This document shows positions 19,944 through 29,259 of a stretch of DNA of 64,000 nucleotides, one piece after another. The position numbers and the translations under genes are program-made. A model generated the notes under the pieces. It searched no databases. It saw only the letters and a list, made by a program, of their open reading frames with translations, and was not told the origin of the DNA. The stretch's first letter is position 1. Each line of letters begins with the position of its first letter. The stretch comes from Nocardioides marmorisolisilvae. GTDB taxonomy: Bacteria; Actinomycetota; Actinomycetes; Propionibacteriales; Nocardioidaceae. The DNA is taken from NCBI RefSeq assembly GCF_003725775.1, contig NZ_RJSG01000002.1:1722593-1786592 (forward strand). The letters run 5' to 3'.

Positions 19944-22468
19944 ATCTCCCCCTGGAGTGTCGCGATGACCGCGTCGAGGTCATCAGGCTTGATCAGCACG
20001 TCGCGTGCCTTCGAACCCTCGCTGGGGCCGACCACTCCCCTGCTCTCCATGATGTCCATCAGTCGCCCGGCCTTGGCGAAGCCGACCCGCAGCTTGCGCT
20101 GCAGCATCGAGGTCGAGCCGAACTGGGTGGACACGACCAGCTCGATCGCCTGGACCACCAGGTCCAGGTCGTCGCCGATGTCGTCGTCCAGCTCGCGCTT
20201 GGCCGCGGCCGGCGCGGTGACGTCCTCGCGGTACGTCGGCTGGAGCTGGTCCTTGCACTTCTTCACGACCTGGTGGATCTCCGCCTCGGTGACCCAGCTG
20301 CCCTGGACGCGCACCGGCTTGGAGGCGCCCATCGGCAGGAACAGTCCGTCGCCCTGGCCGACCAGCTTCTCGGCACCCGGCTGGTCCAGGATGACCCGGC
20401 TGTCGGCCAGGCTCGAGGTGGCGAACGCGAGCCGCGAGGGCACGTTCGCCTTGATCAGGCCGGTGACCACGTCGACCGACGGACGCTGGGTCGCCAGCAC
20501 CAGGTGGATGCCGGCGGCACGCGCGAGCTGGGTGATCCGGACGACCGAGTCCTCGACGTCGCGCGGGGCGATCATCATCAGGTCGGCGAGCTCGTCGACG
20601 ACCACCAGCAGGTACGGGTACGGCGCCAGCACCCGCTCGCTCCCGGCCGGGACAGTCACCTTGCCGGCCCGGACGGCCTTGTTGAAGTCGTCGATGTGTC
20701 GGAAGCCGAAGTTGGCCAGGTCGTCGTAGCGCATGTCCATCTCGCGCACGACCCACTGAAGCGCCTCGGCCGCCTTCTTCGGGTTGGTGATGATGGGCGT
20801 GATCAGGTGCGGGATGCCCTCGTAGGCGTTCAGCTCGACCCGCTTGGGGTCGACCATGATCATCCGGACCTCGTCCGGGGTCGAGCGCATCAGGATCGAG
20901 GTGATCATCGAGTTGATGAAGCTCGACTTGCCGGAGCCGGTGGCACCGGCCACCAGCAGGTGCGGCATCTTCGCCAGGTTCGCGACGACGAAGCCGCCCT
21001 CCACGTCCTTGCCCAGGCCGGCCACCATCGGGTGGTGGTCGTTGCGCGCGGTGTTCGAGCGCAGCACGTCACCGAGGGAGACGATCTCCTTGTCGGTGTT
21101 CGGGATCTCGACACCCACCGCTGACTTGCCGGGGATCGGCGAGAGGATCCGGACGTCCGCCGAAGCCACCGCGTAGGCGATGTTCTTCTGGATGTTCATG
21201 ATCTTCTCGACCTTGACGCCCGAACCGACCTCGACCACGTAGCGCGTCACCGTCGGACCTCGGGTGTACCCGGTGACCTGGGCATCGATGTCGAACTCCT
21301 CGAAGACCGCCTGCAGGCGCTCGACGACACTGTCCGAGGCGGGGGTGCGCGCCTTGTGCGCGCTGCCCTCCTTGAGGATGGTGCTCTCCGGCAGCGTGTA
21401 GGTGATGTCGCCGGACAGGCTGAGCTGCTCCACCCGGACCGGGAGCGGGGTGTGCGGCGGCGGCTCGAGGTCGGCCTTCGGCTCCTCGATCTCGAGGTCG
21501 GCCTTCTTGCCGCGCTTCTTCACCTCCCGGTCTTCCAGGATCGGGGTGTCGTAGGCGGCGTCCCCCATGTCCGGGTCGACGTCGTCGGCGAAGACCCCGA
21601 CGCGCGAGCGGCGTCGGCCCTTGGCGACAGGAGCGGTGTCCTCGGTGTCCTCGGCCTCTTCCTCGACAACCCGGCCGAGGATCCGGTCGCGCAGGTACCG
21701 CAGCCGGACGGGAACCTGGTAGACGGGGGTCGCGGTGACCACCAGGACACCGAAGACGCTGAGCAGCACCAGCAACGGGACCACCACGTAGCCGGTGTGC
21801 AGGAGGTCGCCGAGCAGCTTGGCGACCACGAAGCCGATCGCGCCGCCCGCCTTCTGGAGGTCGCTGGTGTCACCGAGCTTCGGCTCGGGCGAACCGTTGG
21901 CGATCTGGACGATGCCCAGGACGCCGAACAGCAGCGCCGCCCAGCCGACGACCTGACGGCCCGCCGGGCCGTTGGCGTCGGGGTCGCGCAGGTTGCGCCA
22001 GGAGATGTAGACGAGCATCAGCGGCACGAACCAGGCAAGCAGCCCGACCGAGCCGGCGACGACCGCGCGGGTGGCGTCGAAGATCCCCCCGGGGACCTGC
22101 CACCAGACGGCGGCGGCGACGACGACCGAGAGAGCGATCAGGAACAGTCCAGCGCCGTCGCGCCGGTGCTCCGGCTCGAGGTCGCGAGCGCCCTGACCGA
22201 TCCGGCGCGCGCCGGAGCCGATACCGCCGGCCACACCGAGCCAGACGGCGGAGACGCCGTGGCCGAGGCCGGAGAAGGTACGCGAAACGGGACCAGGGCC
22301 GTTGCGGACCGCTCGCGGAGCCGGGCGCCGGTTCTTCGAGGCGCTCTTCTTCGCAGGCGGCTTGCGCTTGCTCTGGCTGCCGGACGGCCGGGACCGCGAA
22401 GTCGAAGCACCCTTGGTAGCGGTGCTCCTACTGCGCGACGCCGGCGGGGAAGACGTACGGGTCGCCAT
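19940..22468 (-). CDS. ftsK: FtsK/SpoIIIE family DNA translocase
   Basis: Pumps chromosomal DNA through the closing division septum. The 842-residue protein has a basic, Ser/Lys-rich N-terminus, four or more membrane helices at about 100-250, a linker, and a motor domain with Walker A GATGSGKSSF and Walker B region VVVDELADLM. A C-terminal gamma winged-helix domain (STQFGSTSMLQRKLRVGFAK) reads DNA polarity sequences. ATG 22468 is chosen over an upstream in-frame codon because TACATT lies 6 bases before it. Position downstream of rnj/dapA and upstream of rimO/pgsA is the normal actinobacterial arrangement. Confidence 0.96.
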   Translation of the reverse strand: MATRTSSPPASRSRSTATKGASTSRSRPSGSQSKRKPPAKKSASKNRRPAPRAVRNGPGPVSRTFSGLGHGVSAVWLGVAGGIGSGARRIGQGARDLEPEHRRDGAGLFLIALSVVVAAAVWWQVPGGIFDATRAVVAGSVGLLAWFVPLMLVYISWRNLRDPDANGPAGRQVVGWAALLFGVLGIVQIANGSPEPKLGDTSDLQKAGGAIGFVVAKLLGDLLHTGYVVVPLLVLLSVFGVLVVTATPVYQVPVRLRYLRDRILGRVVEEEAEDTEDTAPVAKGRRRSRVGVFADDVDPDMGDAAYDTPILEDREVKKRGKKADLEIEEPKADLEPPPHTPLPVRVEQLSLSGDITYTLPESTILKEGSAHKARTPASDSVVERLQAVFEEFDIDAQVTGYTRGPTVTRYVVEVGSGVKVEKIMNIQKNIAYAVASADVRILSPIPGKSAVGVEIPNTDKEIVSLGDVLRSNTARNDHHPMVAGLGKDVEGGFVVANLAKMPHLLVAGATGSGKSSFINSMITSILMRSTPDEVRMIMVDPKRVELNAYEGIPHLITPIITNPKKAAEALQWVVREMDMRYDDLANFGFRHIDDFNKAVRAGKVTVPAGSERVLAPYPYLLVVVDELADLMMIAPRDVEDSVVRITQLARAAGIHLVLATQRPSVDVVTGLIKANVPSRLAFATSSLADSRVILDQPGAEKLVGQGDGLFLPMGASKPVRVQGSWVTEAEIHQVVKKCKDQLQPTYREDVTAPAAAKRELDDDIGDDLDLVVQAIELVVSTQFGSTSMLQRKLRVGFAKAGRLMDIMESRGVVGPSEGSKARDVLIKPDDLDAVIATLQGEM

Positions 22469-22480
22469 GGTCGCAATGTA
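22466..22480 (-). promoter_or_regulatory. Leaderless promoter -10 of ftsK
   Basis: On the minus strand TACATT (22475-22480) lies 6 bases before the ATG at 22468. It decides the start codon. Confidence 0.6.
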
Positions 22481-22591
22481 CCCGCCAGCCACACGTGTCC
22501 CACGTGTCCCACGCCGTGTTTTTCGCACCAGCGAAATCCGGACAAGTGCCCCGTTCCGCCCGGGTTGTCAGGCGAGCCCGTCGCGCGGGGA

Positions 22592-23098
22592 TCAGCGGCG
22601 GTCGAGGATCCCGCGCAGGTACGCCGCCTGGGCGACGTGCTGGACCATGTCGTCGACGATGCTGACCATCCGCACCCCGAGGGTGACCGGCGGGTCGTAG
22701 TCGGCGTCCACCACCTCGTCGAGGGCGGCCGGCCCGAGCGTGCCGAGGTAGCCCGTCAGCACCGGCTCGACCTCCGCGTAGTAGCCCGCCAGCAGGTCCC
22801 CCGCGACCCGGACCTGGGCCACCTCCTCGGCGGTCTGCCCGTAGCCGTGCGCCTCGGGGCCGAACGGGAGCCCGAAGCGGTCGTACCAGCCCCCGGCGAC
22901 CCAGCGGGCCTCGGTGCCTGCGTAGACCGCGCTGTACTCGTCCGCGACCCGGGTCAGGTGCCAGAGCAGCCACGCGATCGAGTTGGCCCCGGGGTCGGGG
23001 CGCCACGCCAGGTCGTCGATCCCGAGCCCGTCGACGATCTGCGGTACCTGCTCGGTGACCCGGCCGAGAGCCTCGAGGTAGACCTCTCCAACGTCCAT
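22592..23098 (-). CDS. DinB-like / mycothiol-dependent-maleylpyruvate-isomerase-fold protein (DUF664 type)
   Basis: A 168-residue four-helix protein of the DinB/YfiT-like superfamily. The conserved histidines that normally form the metal site are recognisable: HLTR (NSIAWLLWHLTR, about residue 47) and the late HVAQAAYLRG. The family includes thiol-dependent transferases and metal-dependent hydrolases; the substrate is unknown. ATG 23098 has AGGAG about 10 bases upstream. It is divergent from the RCC1-like gene and lies upstream of ftsK in the same direction, interrupting the usual rnj-ftsK neighbourhood. Confidence 0.82.
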   Translation of the reverse strand: MDVGEVYLEALGRVTEQVPQIVDGLGIDDLAWRPDPGANSIAWLLWHLTRVADEYSAVYAGTEARWVAGGWYDRFGLPFGPEAHGYGQTAEEVAQVRVAGDLLAGYYAEVEPVLTGYLGTLGPAALDEVVDADYDPPVTLGVRMVSIVDDMVQHVAQAAYLRGILDRR

Positions 23099-23215
23099 GG
23101 GGCCACTCTGCTCCTCGTCGCGCGAACCGGGAACCTCCGAGTCCTTACGAATTTCTCTCAGATCGACCTGGGGAAACGGCCGACCCGACCGTTTCGCGGG
23201 TGCGAAACTGCCGTC

Positions 23216-24619
23216 ATGCCCGCACCCCAGTTCTCGGTCCGGAGCGGCGCCGTCGGCACCGTCCTCGCCCTCGTGGTCGCACTCCTCCTCACCGGCGCCC
23301 CGGGACCTGCGTCCGGTGCTTCCGCGTACCAGGTCTGGACCGCTGCCTCGAAGACCCTCGTGGTGCGCGGGACGCCGGTCACGATCTCCGGGTCGGTCGG
23401 CCCGTCGGCGGCCGGGCACACCGTGGTGCTGCAGCAGTACGCCGGCCGCTGGACCTCGGTCGCGTCCGCGAAGCTGAGCAGCACCTCGCACTACTCCTTC
23501 AGGAAGGCCGTCCCCCTGGGGTCGACGGCGTTCCGCGTGACCAAGGCCGCGAGCTCGACGAGGGCCGCCGGCACGAGCAAGGTCGTCCGGGTGGTCGGGG
23601 TCAAGCCGGGCTTCTCCAGCGTGACCAGCGGGCCGGGGCACACCTGCGCGCTCAAGTACGACCACACCCTGTGGTGCTTCGGCTCGAACTTCGACGGCCA
23701 GCTGGGACTCGGCACCACGAAGGAGGTGCCCTCCCTGCGCCGGATCGGGACCAGCTCCTGGTTGTGGGTGAAGGCCGGCTGGTTCAACACCTGCGGGGTG
23801 CGCACCGACCGCACGATGTGGTGCACCGGCCACAACGAGGACGGCGGTGCGATCGCCGGCCCGGGGCGGGACGCCTACCACTTCACCCAGATGGGCACGC
23901 GCCACGACTGGGCCGAGGTGACGCCCGGCAGCTACGGCGGCTGCGGTCGCACCACCGGCCAGGTGGCGCTCTGCTGGGGCAAGGGCTGGCACGGAGCCGA
24001 CGGCACCGACACCTGGACGCCGTACCCGGTCGCCTACGCGAACTGGCTGCGGGTCGCGTCCGGACCGCGTGGCGACGCCCAGGGATGCGGGATCCGGCTC
24101 GGGGACCTGCTCTGGTGCTTCCACGAGAACAGCTCGCTGGAACCGTCGCCGTACGTGCTGGACTCGTCCAGGTGGGCGTCGCTGGAGTCCGGTTACGGAC
24201 AGTCGTGTGGCCTCCACACCGCGAAGTCGCTGTGGTGCTGGGGCGACAGCACCTACGGCCAGTCCGGCCCCGGACCGACGAGCGACACCCCTCAGCACGT
24301 GGCCGCCGGCTCCTGGCGCAACGCCAGCGCCGGGTACCAGTTCTCCTGCGGCGTGCGCTCGGACGGCACCGCGTGGTGCTGGGGCTCGAACGAGTACGGC
24401 AAGCTCGGCACCGGCTCCTACAGCCCAGCGACCTCGCACACCCCGCTCCAGGTCGGCAGCTGGACGACGTGGGCGGTCGTGGACGCCGGCTACGACTCGG
24501 CGTGCGGCATCCGCACCGACGGAGCGCTGTTCTGCTGGGGCATGGTCACCGCTCCGGGCGAGGTCGCGGATCCGGACCTGCCGGCTCCGACCCACAACCA
24601 CCCGGTCCGGATGGGCTGA
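23216..24619 (+). CDS. Secreted RCC1-like seven-bladed propeller protein with a cysteine pair in every blade
   Basis: A 467-residue exported protein: signal peptide 1-36, a small Ig-like beta domain at about 38-128 (TPVTISGSVGPSAAGHTVVL), then seven RCC1-type repeats. Each repeat carries Cys-x9-Cys followed by Gly: cysteine pairs are at 144/154, 193/203, 243/253, 291/301, 331/341, 378/388 and 430/440. Repeats such as WCWGSNEYGKLGTG are typical RCC1 blades. The invariant spacing suggests one disulfide per blade for extracellular stability. RCC1 proteins usually bind partners; none is evident here. The start is ATG 23216; GAAACT at 23204-23209 may be a -10. Confidence 0.87.
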   Translation: MPAPQFSVRSGAVGTVLALVVALLLTGAPGPASGASAYQVWTAASKTLVVRGTPVTISGSVGPSAAGHTVVLQQYAGRWTSVASAKLSSTSHYSFRKAVPLGSTAFRVTKAASSTRAAGTSKVVRVVGVKPGFSSVTSGPGHTCALKYDHTLWCFGSNFDGQLGLGTTKEVPSLRRIGTSSWLWVKAGWFNTCGVRTDRTMWCTGHNEDGGAIAGPGRDAYHFTQMGTRHDWAEVTPGSYGGCGRTTGQVALCWGKGWHGADGTDTWTPYPVAYANWLRVASGPRGDAQGCGIRLGDLLWCFHENSSLEPSPYVLDSSRWASLESGYGQSCGLHTAKSLWCWGDSTYGQSGPGPTSDTPQHVAAGSWRNASAGYQFSCGVRSDGTAWCWGSNEYGKLGTGSYSPATSHTPLQVGSWTTWAVVDAGYDSACGIRTDGALFCWGMVTAPGEVADPDLPAPTHNHPVRMG

Positions 24620-24632
24620 GCCCGGCCGGCTT

Positions 24633-25145
24633 TCAACCGGCCGCGGCGGCTTCGAGGATCCGGGACGGCGTCAGGGCCACGGGGCCCCAGAGCTGGGCAC
24701 GCTTGCGCCGGTAGAGCGCGGCCCGGGTCCGGGCTACCTCAGGGTCAGGAGGGCTGGGTAGCACCAGGCCCGGGCCGCCGCGCAGCGGGATGCCATCGAG
24801 CACCCAGGGCAGGTTGCCGCACGCCACCCGCGGCACGTCCTCCGCGGTCCAGCGGGTCGGCCAGGTCGCGGTGGTGTCGACCAGGATGTCGATCGCCTCG
24901 ATCAGCAGCTCGCGCTCGTGACCGAGCCCGTCCTTGCCGAAGGCGACCGCGGCCTCGCGCATGGCTGCGGAGGCGGGGCTGATCCGGTCGGTGCCGGGAC
25001 GGACGAGGCTGGCGAGCCAGGTCAGGTGGTCGGTGACGGCGCGACGGCGTTCCGTGGACATCCGAACCCGGGAGATGAGCAGGGCTCGGGCGCGCGCGAG
25101 ATCGCGCCGGATCGCTGCTTCGGCGTACAGGTGCAAGGTCGTCAT
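24633..25145 (-). CDS. Hypothetical helical protein
   Basis: I do not recognise a family. The 170-residue protein is Ala/Arg-rich and largely helical, without signal peptide or membrane segment. It opens MTTLHLYAEAAIRRDLARARALL and has a segment ERELLIEAIDILVD near residue 80. It is the last gene of the dapA-rnj direction, 72 bases after the preceding gene; that gap is AT-rich for this genome (TGTATCAAT on the minus strand), so it may have its own promoter. A 7-bp hairpin (24623-24629 with 24637-24643) overlaps its stop codon. Confidence 0.6.
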   Translation of the reverse strand: MTTLHLYAEAAIRRDLARARALLISRVRMSTERRRAVTDHLTWLASLVRPGTDRISPASAAMREAAVAFGKDGLGHERELLIEAIDILVDTTATWPTRWTAEDVPRVACGNLPWVLDGIPLRGGPGLVLPSPPDPEVARTRAALYRRKRAQLWGPVALTPSRILEAAAAG

Positions 25146-25217
25146 GCCCGTAGGAGCACCGAGCAGTCCGGATTGATACAGAAATCCCGAAAAGAATTTC
25201 GAGACCGCCTGATCCGG

Positions 25218-25880
25218 CTACATCTCGAGGAAGGTGTCCTCGTTCTCGCGGATCTCCTGCTCGAGGGCTTCGTTGAAGTCGTCGGTGACCTTCGTCTTGC
25301 TCGGCTTCGGCGCGATCGAGCCCCAGGCCCGGTCGATGGCGGCCGAGACGTCGATGAGCCGGGCCTCCTCGATGTGCGGCTTGGAGGTCTCCCGGGCGAC
25401 GTACTTGGCCACGAACCGACGCAGCTCACCCTCGACGTTGACCACCCGCTGCATGATCGAGGCACGGATGCCCTCGGCCTGGACCTTGACCTGGATGTCC
25501 GAGGCCCGGGGCGGGTCGATGGTGATGAAGATCTTGACCTGGTCCAGGGCGCGCGCCGTCAGGGTGAGCGGCACCAGCAGCTCGGCGTGGAAGACGTGCG
25601 TCTCGACCTGGAGGTCCACCTCGAAGGTCAGCGAGACGGGGAGCTCGACGTGGTAGCTGATCTGCGGCCCGTCGACCGGGTGCGCGGTGGCAGCACCGAT
25701 CTCGCCGTACGCCTTGACCTTGGCGATCTTGCCCGGGCCCACGCCCATCGGCCCGAAGTTGATCGGCTGGCCGGCGATGTTGTTGACCGCGCCGAGGATG
25801 CGCGACTGGCTGACGGCCTCGGCGAAGAAGTCCAGCCCCCACTGCTGGTAGCTGACGAACTCCGACTCTTCGATGGGCAC
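25218..25880 (-). CDS. Conserved hypothetical protein downstream of rnj
   Basis: No named domain recognised. The 220-residue protein appears cytoplasmic and beta-rich in the middle (VELPVSLTFEVDLQVETHVF, PLTLTARALDQVKIFI), with a helical C-terminus rich in Glu and Lys. It starts at GTG 25880, one base after the RNase J stop, so it is almost certainly translated with rnj. A helper role in RNA metabolism could be guessed from context but is not shown by the sequence. Confidence 0.75.
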   Translation of the reverse strand: MPIEESEFVSYQQWGLDFFAEAVSQSRILGAVNNIAGQPINFGPMGVGPGKIAKVKAYGEIGAATAHPVDGPQISYHVELPVSLTFEVDLQVETHVFHAELLVPLTLTARALDQVKIFITIDPPRASDIQVKVQAEGIRASIMQRVVNVEGELRRFVAKYVARETSKPHIEEARLIDVSAAIDRAWGSIAPKPSKTKVTDDFNEALEQEIRENEDTFLEM

Positions 25881-25881
25881 C

Positions 25882-27573
25882 TCAGGCCTCCAGCACCACG
25901 GGGATGATCATCGGGCGCCGGCGGTGGGTATTGCTCACCCAGCGACCGATCACCCGGCGGATGGTCTGCTGCAGCTGGTACGGGTCGTCGGCGCCCTCGG
26001 TGACCGCCTTGGTGAGCGCGTCGATGATCGGCTGCTTGATCTCCTCGAAGGCGTTGTCCTCCTCCGCGAACCCGCGCGCGTGGATCTCCGGACCGGAGAG
26101 CACCTTGCCGGACTGGGAGTCGATCACCACGATCACCGAGACGAAGCCCTCCTCGCCGAGGATCCGGCGGTCCTTGAGGCTGGACTCGGTGATGTCGCCG
26201 ACCGAGGTGCCGTCGACGAAGACGTAGCCGCACTCGACCTTGCCGGCGACCGCGGCCTTGCCGCCGACGAGGTCGACGACCACGCCGTCCTCGGCGATGA
26301 CCACCCGGTCGGAGGCGACGCCCGCGGCGATCGCCAGGTCGGCGTTCGCCTTCATGTGCCGGATCTCGCCGTGCACCGGCATCACGTTGCGCGGGCGGAC
26401 GATGTTGTAGCAGTAGAGCAGCTCACCGGCGCTCGCGTGACCGCTGACGTGGACCAGGGCGTTGCCCTTGTGCACCACGCGCGCGCCCCAGCGGGTGAGA
26501 CCGTTGATCACCCGGTACACCGAGTTCTCGTTGCCCGGGATCAGGCTGCTGGCGAGGATGACGGTGTCGCCCTCCTCGATGTGCACGAAGTTGTGGTTGC
26601 GCTGGGCGATCCGCGACAGCGCGGACATCGGCTCACCCTGGGACCCGGTGGAGACCATCACGATCTTCTCCGGGGGCATGTCGGCCAGCTCCTTGGCGTC
26701 GACCAGGAGGCCCGGTGGCACGTTGAGGTAGCCGAGCTCCTTGGCGATGGCCATGTTGCGGACCATCGAGCGACCGACGTAGGCGACCTTCCGGCCGTGC
26801 TCGGCCGCGGCGTCCATGATCTGCTGCACGCGGTGCACGTGCGAGGCGAAGCACGCCACGACGATCCGCTGGCTGCTCTGGTGGAAGACCCGGTCCAGCA
26901 CCGGGGAGATGTCCTTCTCGTGGGTGGTGAACCCGGGCACCTCGGCGTTGGTCGAGTCGGTCAGGAAGAGGTCGACGCCCTCCTCCCCCAGGCGTGCGAA
27001 CGCGCGCAGGTCGGTGATCCGGCCATCAAGCGGGAGCTGGTCCATCTTGAAGTCGCCGGTGTGCAGCGCCAGGCCGGCGCCGGTCCGGATCGCGACCGCG
27101 AGGGCGTCCGGGATCGAGTGGTTCACCGCGACGAACTCGAGGTCGAACGGTCCGAAGGAGATCCGGTCGCCCTCGGAGACGATCGACTTCACCGTGTTCT
27201 TGAGCCGGTGCTCGCGGAGCTTGGAGTCGAGCAATGCCAGGGTCAGCTGCGAGCCGACCAGCGGGATGTCCTCGCGCTCGCGCAGCAGGTACGGCGTCGC
27301 GCCGATGTGGTCCTCGTGACCGTGCGTGAGCACCAGTGCCTCGACGTCGTCGAGCCGGTCCCGGATCGAGGCGAAGTCCGGCAGGATCAGGTCCACGCCC
27401 GGGTGGTTCTCCTCGGGGAAGAGCACCCCGCAATCGACGATCAGCAGGCGTCCGTCGTACTCGAAGACGGTCATGTTGCGCCCGACCTCGCCGAGCCCGC
27501 CGAGCGCGGTGACGCGCAGACCGCCGGCCGCGAGCGGGCCGGGGACCCCCAGCTCGGGGTGCGGGTGGCTCAT
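25882..27573 (-). CDS. rnj: Ribonuclease J
   Basis: A 563-residue metallo-beta-lactamase/beta-CASP nuclease that degrades and matures RNA by 5'-to-3' exonuclease and endonuclease action. The metal motif HGHEDH is at about residues 85-90. Later beta-CASP motifs include the TDSTNAEVPG region, VSTGSQGEP, and the HVSGHAS motif. The length matches actinobacterial RNase J. The ATG at 27573 overlaps the dapA stop (ATGA). The dapA-rnj pairing is conserved in actinobacteria. With PNPase in the same window, two major RNA-decay enzymes are encoded here. Confidence 0.95.
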   Translation of the reverse strand: MSHPHPELGVPGPLAAGGLRVTALGGLGEVGRNMTVFEYDGRLLIVDCGVLFPEENHPGVDLILPDFASIRDRLDDVEALVLTHGHEDHIGATPYLLREREDIPLVGSQLTLALLDSKLREHRLKNTVKSIVSEGDRISFGPFDLEFVAVNHSIPDALAVAIRTGAGLALHTGDFKMDQLPLDGRITDLRAFARLGEEGVDLFLTDSTNAEVPGFTTHEKDISPVLDRVFHQSSQRIVVACFASHVHRVQQIMDAAAEHGRKVAYVGRSMVRNMAIAKELGYLNVPPGLLVDAKELADMPPEKIVMVSTGSQGEPMSALSRIAQRNHNFVHIEEGDTVILASSLIPGNENSVYRVINGLTRWGARVVHKGNALVHVSGHASAGELLYCYNIVRPRNVMPVHGEIRHMKANADLAIAAGVASDRVVIAEDGVVVDLVGGKAAVAGKVECGYVFVDGTSVGDITESSLKDRRILGEEGFVSVIVVIDSQSGKVLSGPEIHARGFAEEDNAFEEIKQPIIDALTKAVTEGADDPYQLQQTIRRVIGRWVSNTHRRRPMIIPVVLEA

Positions 27574-28478
27574 GCCTCGGACTCGGGCAGCAGTCCGGCG
27601 TTCGCGAGGGCCTCGTGGACCATGCCGACCTGGTCGTTGTCGGCCTCGACCAGGGGCAGCCGGACGGTGCGGTTCTCCAGCACCCCCATCAGCTGCAGCG
27701 CGGCCTTCGCGGTCATCACGCCCGGAGCGTGGTTCATGATCGCGTCGACCACCGGCAGCAGGTCGTTGTAGATCGCGAGCGCGGTGGGCAGGTCGCCATG
27801 GTCGACGGCCGAGACCATCTCGGCGTACTGCCGGCCCGCGACGTGGGCGACGACCGAGACGACGCCGCAGCCGCCATGGGTCAGCCAGCCGAGGTTGAGC
27901 ACGTCGTCGCCGGAGTAGAAGGCCAAGCCGGTGTCAGCCATGATCCGGGCGCCGCGGAACAGGTCACCGACGGCGTCCTTGACCGCGACGAACTTCTCGT
28001 TGCTGGCGACCCGCGCGTAGGTCTCCGGGGCGATCGTCACGCCGGTGCGACCGGGGATGTCGTAGAGCATGATCGGCAGGTCGCTGGCGGCCGCGACGGC
28101 CTCGAAGTGCGCCGCGATGCCTGCCTGGGTCGGCTTGTTGTAGTACGGCGAGACCAGCAGCACGCCGTCGGCGCCGGCCTTCTGTGCCTGCTCGTTGAGC
28201 TCGATCGAGTGCTCGGTGTGGTTGGTGCCGATGCCGGCCACGATCGTGGCCCGGTCCCCCACCGCGTCGATCACCGCACGCAGGATCTCGCCGTCCTCGG
28301 CGACCGAGGTGGTCGGGGCCTCGCCGGTGGTGCCGCTGACCACGATGCCGTCGTTCCCGTTCTCGACCAGGTGCGTCGCCACCCGGGCGACGCCGTCGAG
28401 GTCGACCGACCCGTCGTCCTTGAAGGGCGTCACCATGGCGGTGAGCACGCGACCGAGGGGTGCTGCAGGAAGACTCAT
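27570..28478 (-). CDS. dapA: 4-hydroxy-tetrahydrodipicolinate synthase
   Basis: Condenses pyruvate and aspartate semialdehyde in lysine/diaminopimelate synthesis. The 302-residue TIM-barrel protein has GTTGEAPT (the pyruvate-binding TT pair), the YYNKPTQAG segment with the catalytic tyrosine region, YDIPGRTG, and the Schiff-base lysine in FVAVKDAVGD. ATG 28478 is fixed by TAACCT 7 bases upstream; the longer in-frame extension would run into the divergent gene's promoter. It heads the dapA-rnj unit. The second lysine gene, dapB, is also in the window but 13 kb away. Confidence 0.95.
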   Translation of the reverse strand: MSLPAAPLGRVLTAMVTPFKDDGSVDLDGVARVATHLVENGNDGIVVSGTTGEAPTTSVAEDGEILRAVIDAVGDRATIVAGIGTNHTEHSIELNEQAQKAGADGVLLVSPYYNKPTQAGIAAHFEAVAAASDLPIMLYDIPGRTGVTIAPETYARVASNEKFVAVKDAVGDLFRGARIMADTGLAFYSGDDVLNLGWLTHGGCGVVSVVAHVAGRQYAEMVSAVDHGDLPTALAIYNDLLPVVDAIMNHAPGVMTAKAALQLMGVLENRTVRLPLVEADNDQVGMVHEALANAGLLPESEA

Positions 28479-28491
28479 GCCGCCTAGGTTA
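28476..28491 (-). promoter_or_regulatory. Leaderless promoter -10 of dapA
   Basis: On the minus strand TAACCT (28486-28491) lies 7 bases before the ATG at 28478. Confidence 0.6.
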
Positions 28492-28582
28492 GTGCGCTGA
28501 CGGCCCCGGTGGCGCGGCGGACGGGGCGAACGGGCGTCCCGGCCACCGGCGCGGCACGGGCCGTCGGCGCGGGCGCGCGGCC

Positions 28583-28598
28583 TAGGGTCGTGACCATG
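28583..28598 (+). promoter_or_regulatory. Leaderless promoter -10 of the lipoprotein gene
   Basis: TAGGGT at 28583-28588 lies 7 bases before the ATG at 28596. It is divergent from the dapA promoter about 95 bases away. Confidence 0.55.
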
Positions 28599-29255
28599 CG
28601 CCTGCGCTCGACCTCCGCCGCCGTCGCCCTGACCGCCGCGGCCACCTTGACGCTGACCGGCTGCGGCTCCACCCAGGAACCCACCGCCGACGAGCCGCCG
28701 ACGACGGGCACCACGGCCACCGGGCACAGCACTCCGCACTCCGGCCCGACGAAGACCTCGACGCCGACGCCGAAGAGCACGCCGACCCAGACCGAGGGCG
28801 ACGGTGACGGCGAGGACGACGACACCCCGGCCACCGCCGGCGGGGGCATCTGCGGCGACCTCTCGGCCGGCGAGGTCGGCGCCGTGGTCGGCGGGACCGT
28901 GAAGGGAGCAGCACTTCCGGGCGGTGGCTGCGGCTTCACCCAGGCATCGGCGAAGGCGCCGTCCGCGACGTTCGTCGAGAAGTCCCTGGCCAAGACCCCC
29001 GGAGGCATGGACGGCGCGAAGACCGAGGCGACCTCCTCGGTCGAGGGCGACCCCCACGACCTGTCCGGGATCGGCGACGCCGCGTTCGTCGTGACCGGCA
29101 CTGCGTTCGGCGAGCCCGCGGTCCAGGGCGCAGGCGCCGTCCGGGTCGGCAACCGGATCATCAGCATCAACCTCACCCAGAGCGCCGGGATGAGCGCCAG
29201 CGCCGTGAAGGCCATGACGATCAAGCTGCTGAAGCTGGCCGCCTCCCAGGCCTGA
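28596..29255 (+). CDS. Lipoprotein, DUF3558-like
   Basis: A 219-residue exported lipoprotein. The signal peptide ends in the lipobox LTGC, so Cys22 is acylated. A Thr/Pro-rich linker follows to about residue 80, containing a short Asp/Glu run (GDGDGEDDD). The folded C-terminal part contains ICGDLSAGEVGAVVG and GGGCGFTQ, the paired-cysteine pattern of DUF3558-type lipoproteins. The function of the family is unknown. The start ATG 28596 is preferred over an upstream in-frame codon because of the -10 box and lipobox position. It converges on the next gene with a 4-base gap. Confidence 0.8.
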   Translation: MRLRSTSAAVALTAAATLTLTGCGSTQEPTADEPPTTGTTATGHSTPHSGPTKTSTPTPKSTPTQTEGDGDGEDDDTPATAGGGICGDLSAGEVGAVVGGTVKGAALPGGGCGFTQASAKAPSATFVEKSLAKTPGGMDGAKTEATSSVEGDPHDLSGIGDAAFVVTGTAFGEPAVQGAGAVRVGNRIISINLTQSAGMSASAVKAMTIKLLKLAASQA

Positions 29256-29259
29256 TCGG

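Noticed and set aside
21356-23215. 620-codon upstream extension of the RCC1-like frame
   Set aside because: It is antisense to ftsK and the DinB-like gene; the real start is ATG 23216 with a signal peptide.
23099-23215. Small gene between the DinB-like and RCC1-like genes
   Set aside because: No ORF with start signal; the 117 bases serve as the divergent promoter region.
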